Assembly (NCBI GenBank): GCA_021817605.1
Contig: JAKAUN010000006.1
Span: forward strand, 113,811 to 177,810
Reading direction: 5' to 3'
Source: Thermoplasmata archaeon
GTDB taxonomy: Archaea; Thermoplasmatota; Thermoplasmata; Lutacidiplasmatales; UBA184
DNA: 64,000 nucleotides
A program made the position numbers and the translations under genes. Below the pieces are notes generated by a model that worked only from the letters and a program-made list of their open reading frames with translations, was not told the DNA's origin and did no database searches. Within the stretch, counting starts at the first letter, position 1, and each line of letters begins with the position of its first letter. Shown here one piece after another: positions 57,440 through 64,000 of this stretch.

Positions 57440-57975
57440 GAACCCTCCGGTCTCGCCCGTCGCCTTGGATGGGCGGCGCGGACCATCCGCTCGTCTCGGG
57501 GTTCGGCAACCTCGGCATGCAGGACAGATTCTCGTGTGCCGATGGCCCTGGCCCGCACCCGGGCCGCAGGAAAGCCGTGCGTTAGGCTTGGCAGATCAGA
57601 GCCTCGCTCGGGCGGGCTCGGGGGACCGCGGTAGTTGCGCGCTGCGCCCCGAGAGCCCTCACCAGATCGCCCCGGAGCCCTGGCATCCCACGCGCTCCTA
57701 GGCGGGCCCAGGTCGATACGGGGCGGTGCGCGGACGACCCTGCGCCTTTCTGTAACGGGACGGCAGACCGCCGCGGCGAGAGAGCACCCATTCCGAGCTC
57801 GGGACGCTCAGATGAGCGCCCAAGGGATCTCGTTGGTGGTGGGCTCCCCCAGCGGAGGGCCGACGGAGTCCTTCCTGCGTGCCGGGGTGGCTCGGCCTCT
57901 ACCGGATCGGAGCCGGGAGCCACGTGAACCCCCCTTGACGGAGCTCCTAAGCGAGACCCCTGGGTCTGGCTTGGC
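57440..57975. other. Gene-poor stretch, nothing recognised
   Basis: This 536-nt region shows no frame with protein-like composition and no tRNA T-arm. It may hold the promoter of dps, but no AT-rich TATA-like octamer stands out apart from short runs such as TTTCTGTAAC near 57750. Confidence 0.4.
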
Positions 57976-58470
57976 ATGGCGTCACGGTCGATCCCTGCCT
58001 CGTTCTCCCTCGAGGATCGGGCGTCTTCTGCCCACATGCTGAACCTCCTACTGGCCGACGAATTCGTCCTCTCCACGAAGACCCGCAACTTCCATTGGAA
58101 CGTCACGGGAGAGACGTTCGGCCAGCTCCACAGGCTGTTCAACGAGCAGTACGACGAACTCAACCAGATCATCGATGACGTCGCCGAACGGGTGCGAGCG
58201 CTGGGCGGTACCTCGGCCGGCTCCCTGGGAGAGTACCTCAAGCTCACCCGGCTGGACGAGACCCCGGCGCAGCCGCTGGCGGCCGCGCACATGGTCGAGA
58301 GCCTTCTGGCCGATCACGAAGCCGTGATCGAGCAGCTGCGCGAGGGGGTGGCCGTTTCTCTGGAACAGTATCACGATGCGGGAACGAGCAACTTCCTCTC
58401 CGGCCTGCTGGAACGCCACGAGAAGACGGCCTGGATGCTCCGAGCCCACCTAAGCGAGGGCGTCCGCTGA
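57976..58470 (+). CDS. dps: Dps family ferritin-like protein
   Basis: This 164-aa DNA-protection protein oxidises iron with peroxide and stores it in a 12-subunit shell. The signature is NFHWNVTGETFGQLHRLFNEQYDELNQIIDDVAERVRALGG, quoted here by its parts: His 40 and His 52 with the Asp/Glu at about 67-71 form the inter-subunit ferroxidase site. ADHEAVIEQLREGVAV and GTSNFLSGLLERHEKTAWMLRAHL close the four-helix bundle. ATG 57976 gives about 20 residues before helix A, a normal length. It is a stand-alone gene. Expression under oxidative or metal stress is expected from the family, but no regulator site was identified. Confidence 0.93.
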   Translation: MASRSIPASFSLEDRASSAHMLNLLLADEFVLSTKTRNFHWNVTGETFGQLHRLFNEQYDELNQIIDDVAERVRALGGTSAGSLGEYLKLTRLDETPAQPLAAAHMVESLLADHEAVIEQLREGVAVSLEQYHDAGTSNFLSGLLERHEKTAWMLRAHLSEGVR

Positions 58471-58700
58471 GCCGGGCCCAGTCGACGTGGGGGAGGACTC
58501 CGCCCGCTCCAAGAGACTGGCCGGATCCCCCGCTGCGCTTTCGGGGGCGCAAGGTGATCCACCTTCTTCACCCAAACCCACCTAGCCACCCGTGCAGGTC
58601 TCCCTAGGACGGGTGGCCGGATCAGCAGGCGCGCGCGCCACGGCGACGCACACCCCACCCACATCCAAAGTGAAAACTACGGCTACCCGTTCTGGGCCAT

Positions 58701-59372
58701 GTGAAAGAGGCGAGCCTCGCGCCACGCAAGATAAAGGCCCTCGTCCGAAGAGGGTGGAACGCACGGTCGTACCTCTACCGGCCCGATTCCTGCGGAAGTG
58801 ACCCACTGGGTCACACGGTAAGAGAATACCGTTCCTGGCTCGCGCCCCTTCTTGAATCCCTTCGGCCCGGGGCCTCCGTTCTGGACCTCGGCTGCGGAAC
58901 TGGCATCCCCACCGCTCGCCTTCTCGCTCGGCGATTCCAGGTGGTCGGCGTGGATCTCTCCGACGTCCAGATCGCCCGAGCACGAGAGCTCGTTCCCGAT
59001 GGCCGCTTCCTTCGAGCCGACATGACGGCGGTCAGATTCCCGCCGGGCTCGTTTGAGGCCGTGGTCGCGCTCTACTCTATCATCCACGTGCCGCTTCGGG
59101 AGCAACGTCCCCTCTTCCGCAGGGTCCACTCCTGGCTGGCTCCGGGAGGGATGTTCCTCGCCATCTTGGGTGCGGGCCGTTGGCGAGGAGCAGAGAAGGG
59201 GTGGCTCGGGAGCAACACCGCAATGTTCTGGGACCATGCGGACGCGGACTCCTACGAGCGTTGGCTGAAGGCATGCGGATTCCTCCTCGAGGAGAGACGT
59301 TTTGTCCCCGAAGGCGACGGCGGGCACGAGCTCTTCCTCTTGAGAAGACCGAAGGCAAAGGCGCGGACCTGA
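58701..59372 (+). CDS. Class I SAM-dependent methyltransferase
   Basis: This 223-aa methyltransferase has an unknown substrate. Motif I is GASVLDLGCGTGIPTARLLA, motif II VVGVDLSDVQIARARELV, then FLRADMTAVRFPPGSFEAVVALYSIIHVP (motifs III-IV) and LFRRVHSWLAPGGMFLAILGAG, as in the UbiE/Coq5-like group of small-molecule methyltransferases. The C-terminal CGFLLEERRFVPEGDGGHELFLL is also typical. It starts with GTG 58701, right after an out-of-frame ATG-TGA. A weak AT-rich GTGAAAACTAC lies about 22-32 nt upstream. It stands alone. The lower GC of this part compared with the housekeeping half suggests a later acquisition. Confidence 0.9.
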   Translation: MKEASLAPRKIKALVRRGWNARSYLYRPDSCGSDPLGHTVREYRSWLAPLLESLRPGASVLDLGCGTGIPTARLLARRFQVVGVDLSDVQIARARELVPDGRFLRADMTAVRFPPGSFEAVVALYSIIHVPLREQRPLFRRVHSWLAPGGMFLAILGAGRWRGAEKGWLGSNTAMFWDHADADSYERWLKACGFLLEERRFVPEGDGGHELFLLRRPKAKART

Positions 59373-60288
59373 CGCGTAACGCCGGAAACCGGCACAACTG
59401 CGTGCAGACCGAGGACCCCTGGCTCGACCCGGTGCTCATCAACCGATGTTTCGAGCGCGCCGAGGCGCTCCATCGAATCCAACCGAGGTCTCTGTTCAGA
59501 GAAGGTCCACCGAAACGGACGAGCGCCGGGTTTCCGTCCGACGGGCTCCTCGAGCTCGTCGATCGGTCGAAGGCACCCGTTGCGCGGGAGGGTGCTCGGG
59601 TCCGACAGCCCCCCTCACGCCTCGGGACGAAAGCGGCCGAGGAGGCACAAAGCAGCGTGGCGAGCGCTCACCCGCCTCGTCTTCCGTTCCAGAAACGACC
59701 GGGACGCCGCTCCGGTCTGGAAGGAGCTGTGGTCGAAACCGGCGAGGGTGTCCCCGTTCCTCGTCAAGCCCGAGGTCGCGTGGCATGACAGCCTGGCAGA
59801 GAACCCTGCGAGGCAGGCCGTGCGGCGTGGGTCGATCCGCCGTTGCCGCCGGTCCTGGCGTGGAACGTGGGTGCTCGAGCGCATGAGGTCAGAGCGCCGG
59901 ACCTGTCGAATCCGAGGAGTCCACTTTCCCGGGGGTCGTCCGGGCGGTGTTGCGAGGGAAGGGTTGCCCGGCGTTTGTCGCTCCGTCCGCCTAACCACCT
60001 GGCTGAACGCCAGCAACCGAACGCCTGCCAAGTCGGTTTCTTCGGGAATTACCCATGGACCTGTTCTACGGCGAGCGTCACAGTCGCCAACGCTCGGTCC
60101 GGGCCGGCGAGAACGAACGCTCCAGTGTCGTGGTCGAAGGGCCGTTCGTTCTCGTGAGTGGCGCTGGATGTGAGCGTGTCGACGCCTTCACAGGTTACAC
60201 CCCGACAAACCTGACCATGACCCCATATGCCGGGTCCGGCAGGAACTAGACCCGTCACCCGGCTCGCTCGGAGAAGCCCGACGCTGTG
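59373..60288. other. Gene-poor stretch, possibly decayed genes
   Basis: About 0.9 kb between the methyltransferase and the small membrane protein has only short frames. One segment near 59670-59820 reads WKELWSKPARVSPFLVKPEV and WHDSLAENPARQAV, which looks more protein-like than its surroundings and may be the remnant of a gene, but no family was recognised. A frame on the minus strand at 60049-60258 (FDHDTGAFVLAGPDRAL) is another weak candidate. Confidence 0.35.
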
Positions 60289-60483
60289 TCAAACAGAGGA
60301 GACCCGCCAGCGCAGGTACGCTCCGAAGCCAAGCCAGATCGCTCCTACCACTAAGAAGAACTTTCCCGTGTTCGCGTTTCGAGAGAGCACCGAGACCAGT
60401 ACTCCACCCGCCAGAAGGATCACCCCGAGGAAGATCATTCCGATGGAGGCTGCACGTGGCCCCGCGGCGCCGAAACCGTACAC
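60289..60483 (-). CDS. Small two-helix membrane protein of unknown function
   Basis: A 64-aa frame from GTG 60483 reads MYGFGAAGPRAASIGMIFLG, VILLAGGVLVSVLSRNANTG, KFFLVVGAIWLGFGAYLRWR and ends VSSV. Two clear membrane helices (about 14-33 and 40-58) flank a polar turn with RNANTGK, and a positively charged end (YLRWR) suggests a defined topology. This hydrophobic pattern is unlikely by chance. It may be a small membrane protein of unknown role. No strong promoter or ribosome-binding site is visible. It lies alone within gene-poor DNA. Confidence 0.55.
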   Translation of the reverse strand: MYGFGAAGPRAASIGMIFLGVILLAGGVLVSVLSRNANTGKFFLVVGAIWLGFGAYLRWRVSSV

Positions 60484-61465
60484 TGCCCTGACCTAAGCGT
60501 CAGACCGCATGGCTGCTCCGGCACCTCCCGTCCGGCTACCCTACAGCACCCGGCTCGCTCGGGGACCCGGTACTCCACGGCTCGTCGGCTGAACAATGAA
60601 CTTGAGGGGTGGCGTGCGAGCCCCCATTTCCCCGTCAAGTCGAGCAACGATACGCGGGTCTTTCGTGGGCTGGCCCTGACCAGAGCTTGAGTGGGAGAAG
60701 GCGAACCTCAGCCGACCCAACCCTGCCTTGCACGGTATCTGAGGTCGTCTTGTAAAGGCACCGAGACCTGTCAAGTGAGCAACGGACGGAGGGTGAAGAT
60801 GTCAATCGACCCGCCTACTCCGCGGTGTGGCCCGGAATCGGGGCGAGGATAGGCTCCGAGCCGTCCCACAAGGTCCTACGCACCACACCGCGGACGGCGC
60901 GACCACCTCGGGGACCGCTTGAGCGAAATGGGGGTAGGCTTCCGGTCGCCCGGGGCTGAACGGGTTAGACTGCTGGGAGGTGGAGAGTCGAACGAGCGGA
61001 GGAGCTCGGCGTACACGCGGTCGATCCGAACGAGATCGCGGTGAAACAGACACGGGGCGGAAAGGGTCTAGGCTTCCAGGTAGGGCGTCGCGCCTGACGC
61101 TGTAGCGCCGAGGGGATTCACTGGCACTTTCGTAGCCGAGGGACACAGTCTCGGTCGACGTCAAGAACTGTAGTTGTGGAGCGCCTGACAAGGGCCGAAT
61201 CCCGGTCGGAGGCTGCGTCAACCTTCCCGCGTCGCCCCCGACGGTCCTACCAAACCCGTGGCGGGGTGCACGAAGTGTTTCGTCGAGGCTCTACCGACTC
61301 CAGGGGCACGGACCGAAAGTGCGGCCGACACAGGATTCCCCCCGGACGGTACACCGGCGGGATCAACGTCCGAATCGAACCCATTTCTCCTCGAAGTCTT
61401 AATGAGCCATCCGCAGTCAACGAGGGGACTGTCGGGGAGCGAACGCCGCCTTCGAGAGGATCGAG
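60484..61465. other. Gene-poor stretch, nothing recognised
   Basis: Nearly 1 kb holds no frame with convincing protein-like composition; the longest (140 codons, minus strand, 60802-61221) is Ser/Pro/Arg-rich without recognisable motifs. Codon and base composition differ from the dense half of the window. No terminal inverted repeats were found by eye. Confidence 0.4.
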
Positions 61466-62731
61466 ATGGACGTTCCTCTCCAGTCCGACGCGATGACTGG
61501 TTCGACCCTTTCGCCCTTCCGAACCTTACAGAATCCTAACTTCCGCCGGCTGTGGATCGGTGCCGTTACCTCCGCGGCGGGAGCGGCGGTGGGGTCGATC
61601 ATCCTTACCTGGCTCGTCTACAACGCGACGCACTCGCCCTTGGCCATTTCCGCCCTCGGGATCGTCCAGTTCCTCCCCACCCTAGCCTTCGGCCTTGTCG
61701 CAGGGGCGCTGATCGACCGACTTGACCGCCGTCGGTTGATGCTGACCTGCGATGTGGCGCGCGCCGTCTGTTTCGGCGGCCTGGCGGTCTACGTCCTGCT
61801 CTACGGCGTCAGCACCGTCGCGCTGATCGGTGTGGTCTTCGTCGTGGCGACGTTCAGTACGGTCTTCCGACCCGCCACGAACGCCGCCATGCCCAGAATC
61901 GTTCCGGCGTCGGACCTGTCCGATGCGAACGGCCTGCTCCAGGGAGCTACCACGATTGCCCAGTTCGTTGGAAGTCCCATCGGTAGCCTTTTCGTCGTGA
62001 CGGTGGGCGCAGCTGTTGGGTTTGCGTTCAACGCCCTCACGTTTGCTGTCTCCGGCACGATGATTTTCCTCATGGTCATACCCACCGGGGCCAGCTCGGC
62101 ACGCATCGACCAGCCACGACGCAGATCGCTTCTCGGAGACGTCAGCGACGGACTGCGCTTTCTTCGGTCTCAGCGGGCTCTCCTCATCATCACGTTGACT
62201 GCGATGGTCGCGAACTTCTTCCTGACCATCTGGGGAGGCTTCACGGTCATCTACGCGGCGGAACACCTCCACCAAGGGGCCACCGGTTTCGCGATCCTGG
62301 TCGCGGCGAACACGGCCGGCTTCGCCATCGGAGCCATCCTCCCTGGCCGGGTGCATACGTCCGTTCGACCTGGAATCTGGTTGCTGCCGACCTGGGGCCT
62401 CGTCGGGTTCTTCGTCGTGGGGTTGGCTTGGACGAGCTCGCTGTTTGTCGCCACGGTTTTGTCGGTGATCGCCGGCGCCCTCCTGTCCTTTGGGAACACG
62501 ACCTGGCTCTCGGGAGTCCAGCGCGAAGTTCCCGACGAGTACCTGGGTCGGTACTTCGCTACCGATGAAGCAGGAAGTTTCGCTATGATCCCGGCCGGCC
62601 TGGCAGTAGGCGGTGTGCTCGTGCTGACGTTAGGGATCTCGTGGACGTACGTCATCGCGGGGATCGGAACGCTCGCATCGAACGTGCCCTTGTTCCTCTC
62701 AACGACTGTCCGGTCGTGGGGTCGGAAGTAA
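61466..62731 (+). CDS. MFS exporter, EntS-like
   Basis: This 421-aa major facilitator protein of the enterobactin-exporter-like group has 12 helices. It begins LQNPNFRRLWIGAVTSAAGA, motif A reads VAGALIDRLDRRRLMLTCDVARA, and FRPATNAAMPRIVPASDLSDANGLLQG is typical of the group. The second half has EVPDEYLGRYFATDEAGSFAMIPAGLAVGG. It is an intact relative of the broken MFS gene at 9.7-11.0 kb: GRYF, DxxGS and IPA blocks align directly. ATG 61466 has GAGAGG about 7 nt upstream, and a second in-frame ATG lies at 61490. The codon choice is less GC-extreme than upstream genes, which suggests a different history. The substrate is unknown. Confidence 0.93.
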   Translation: MDVPLQSDAMTGSTLSPFRTLQNPNFRRLWIGAVTSAAGAAVGSIILTWLVYNATHSPLAISALGIVQFLPTLAFGLVAGALIDRLDRRRLMLTCDVARAVCFGGLAVYVLLYGVSTVALIGVVFVVATFSTVFRPATNAAMPRIVPASDLSDANGLLQGATTIAQFVGSPIGSLFVVTVGAAVGFAFNALTFAVSGTMIFLMVIPTGASSARIDQPRRRSLLGDVSDGLRFLRSQRALLIITLTAMVANFFLTIWGGFTVIYAAEHLHQGATGFAILVAANTAGFAIGAILPGRVHTSVRPGIWLLPTWGLVGFFVVGLAWTSSLFVATVLSVIAGALLSFGNTTWLSGVQREVPDEYLGRYFATDEAGSFAMIPAGLAVGGVLVLTLGISWTYVIAGIGTLASNVPLFLSTTVRSWGRK

Positions 62732-62969
62732 TCCTAGAGCCCGCGGTGCAACGTTATGGCACGCCCGGTCTCGGACCTGGCAGTTGGGTCCCATCCCCCC
62801 GGAACCGGAGGCGCAAACCGAGTCCTTGCCGGGAAAGGTCAGTCTTCAACACAAACTGAGGGCCGGGCCCGATGGGCTCTCAGGGGTCCGGGCACCCGAC
62901 GCCCTACTACCGGCACGGTCGCGTGACGCGGGCGGCCAGCCCAAGAACGACCTGGCCGGCTCACTTTTC
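62732..62969. other. Non-coding stretch after the MFS gene
   Basis: I see no gene, RNA or repeat here. Short Cys/Pro/Arg-rich frames do not look like protein. Confidence 0.35.
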
Positions 62970-63215
62970 TCAGAGTCGGATCTGACCACGTCTGTCCTCC
63001 AATTCTCGGGGGACGCCTAGGCCTCGAGGCCTATGGAGCCAGATGGCCGAGGGGCTAGCAACGGCGTGCTCGCGCTCTGACAAATCAGCCTCCTCGAGAT
63101 GGAGTCCCGGAACTCTTTGGAAGCCTTTGTCCCGAGTCACGAGGATCGCACGGCACTTGCGGGGCTTGCCGCGATCAGGAGCTAAAGATTTCCAAACGTA
63201 CGCCCCCCGGTCCAT
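62970..63215 (-). pseudogene. Possible VapC/PIN-domain remnant
   Basis: An 81-codon frame contains CRAILVTRDKGFQRVPGLHL, followed by EEADLSEREHAV. This strongly resembles the C-terminal end of PIN-domain ribonuclease toxins (VapC), where a strand ending LVTxDxxF is followed by a VPGL turn. The preceding 20 residues are basic and do not show the helices and acidic residues expected of a PIN domain. No antitoxin frame is visible beside it. It is probably the decayed 3' part of a toxin gene, but a chance match cannot be ruled out. Confidence 0.4.
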
Positions 63216-63418
63216 ACCGGCCCAAGACCGGCGGCGCCCTCCCTACCTCAGACCGGCCCGAGGGGGGTTACTTTGAGATCCCACGGTACCACGCCCCCCC
63301 AGAAGCATTAACACGAGGCTGCAGCTCTATGCTCGGCGTCTATTGAGGCCGAGGGACCATCTTACGAGCTGGCAGGGGGCGGCGTCGCAGACGGTGCTTC
63401 AGCAAGCGGAGTTGCTCT

Positions 63419-63865
63419 GTGCGGGGTGGGCGTAGCGCAGGGGGCGCGAAGGAGCCCAACGCGGAAGAGGACCTGAAGTGGGTCCTCCGAGCGAAGCGTG
63501 AAAGTCGACGACTCGACTTCAAGGAAGCTTTCGATCCGAGCCGAACGGGAGACTGGTGCGAGATCGTGAAAGATCTCGTAGCGATGGCGAATTCGGGCGG
63601 AGGGTGTCTTCTCTTTGGAGTGCGGGATGATGGCAACGCGGCAGAGACCACCGTCGAAGTGATCCTAGCCTTGGACCCTGCTCAGATTACGGACAAGGTG
63701 TCGAAATACACGGGCGTTCAGTTCGATGGTTTCGAGGTCCGCGAGGGTCAGCGAGAGGGCAGGAAGGTCGCAGCCTTGCTTGTTCGTGGGGCGGAGTTCC
63801 CGCTGCCTTTCTCTAAGGCGGGGAACTATGATAGGGGCGATGGTAAACAGTCCTGGATTCCGTAG
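63419..63865 (+). CDS. AlbA_2 (Schlafen-type) domain protein, truncated or frameshifted
   Basis: This 148-aa protein has an AlbA_2/Schlafen AAA_4-type domain: SRRLDFKEAFDPSRTGDWCEIVKDLVAMANSGGGCLLFGV, quoted here by the parts RRLDFKEAF, KDLVAMANSGGG and LFGVRDDGN. IEF-like strands follow (YTGVQFDGFEV, KVAALLVRGAEFPLPFSKAG). The protein stops at GKQSWIP, about where relatives continue with a short strand (YVRxG/S). In the same frame after the TAG, GVRTSAVATNIV can be read, which resembles that strand, so the gene may be interrupted by the stop. Such domains occur in DNA-binding regulators and defence proteins. No partner is seen before the window ends. The start (GTG 63419) is the first in frame. 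Confidence 0.7.
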   Translation: MRGGRSAGGAKEPNAEEDLKWVLRAKRESRRLDFKEAFDPSRTGDWCEIVKDLVAMANSGGGCLLFGVRDDGNAAETTVEVILALDPAQITDKVSKYTGVQFDGFEVREGQREGRKVAALLVRGAEFPLPFSKAGNYDRGDGKQSWIP

Positions 63866-64000
63866 GGTGTACGGACTAGTGCCGTAGCCACAAACATCGT
63901 TTGACTTTTCGAGGGGACGGTCCGTGGATTTCGTTGAGTTCTCTCATCCCCCCTTGAATCGCGCGGCCCAGAGAACGCCAATCTCGGAAGTCGCTCCCTG
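63866..64000. other. Window end, nothing recognised
   Basis: After the AlbA_2-type gene only the possible read-through remnant (to about 63904) is seen; the last 100 nt show no recognisable feature. Confidence 0.3.

Noticed and set aside
60802..61221. A 139-codon minus-strand frame in the gene-poor stretch
   Set aside because: Ser/Pro/Arg-rich, no motifs, no promoter or ribosome-binding site; likely chance in GC-rich DNA.
1..64000. Search for replication origin, Cas genes, transposases and rRNA
   Set aside because: No Orc1/Cdc6, Cas, integrase or transposase-like frame and no rRNA stretch was recognised in any part of the window.

Overview
The window is a high-GC (roughly 70%) archaeal chromosome segment. 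Archaeal markers are a group II chaperonin (thermosome), transcription factor B, aIF5B, an archaeal-type SMC followed by ScpA, a TruD pseudouridine synthase, a CPSF-like nuclease, a cyclic 2,3-diphosphoglycerate synthetase homologue, and many TATA-like boxes 25-35 nt upstream of start codons (leaderless transcripts). A large YVTN-propeller surface protein with PNGTY-type beta-sandwich repeats resembles surface proteins of uncultured Thermoplasmata. My best guess is an uncultured, high-GC member of Thermoplasmatota; this is inference, without phylogeny.

Region 1 (1-24.7 kb) is dense housekeeping. It holds smc-scpA, a small P-loop kinase, nitroreductase plus XTP/dITP pyrophosphatase, the thermosome, an FMN alpha-hydroxyacid dehydrogenase followed by a broken MFS transporter, a cis-prenyltransferase and an intron-bearing tRNA-Asp. 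A five-gene leftward operon follows (gcvPA, gcvPB, M24 peptidase, PPi-type phosphofructokinase, mtnA-like isomerase). Then come a Nog1-like GTPase, the CPSF-like nuclease, the suhB-like phosphatase / NAD kinase / JAMM protease operon, and a B12-type radical SAM protein.

Region 2 (24.8-42.2 kb) mixes small conserved archaeal proteins, two MFS transporters, truD, and a pair of KaiC/RecA-like ATPases of which one has lost its catalytic residues. It also has a Y-family polymerase with a PCNA-binding tail, an alkaline-phosphatase-superfamily hydrolase, aIF5B, TFB, a small winged-helix regulator, a CBS protein and the cyclic 2,3-DPG synthetase homologue.

Region 3 (42.2-55.5 kb) carries the surface protein, a leftward PRTase / alpha-beta hydrolase / DUF885 operon, a rightward ABC exporter plus GNAT operon, a two-gene IorAB-type molybdenum hydroxylase and a DEAD-box helicase.

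Region 4 (55.5-64 kb) is much less dense. It has an MscL channel with an added zinc ribbon, a CBS protein, Dps, a methyltransferase, a second MFS transporter related to the broken one, a likely VapC remnant and a truncated Schlafen-type AlbA_2 protein, separated by long stretches with no recognisable genes. It looks like an accessory or decaying segment.

I see no CRISPR array, rRNA, replication initiator or complete insertion sequence. The most distinctive items are the tRNA-Asp intron in the T-loop, the active/inactive KaiC-like ATPase pair, the MscL-zinc-ribbon fusion and the sequon-periodic surface protein. None of these alone proves a new system.
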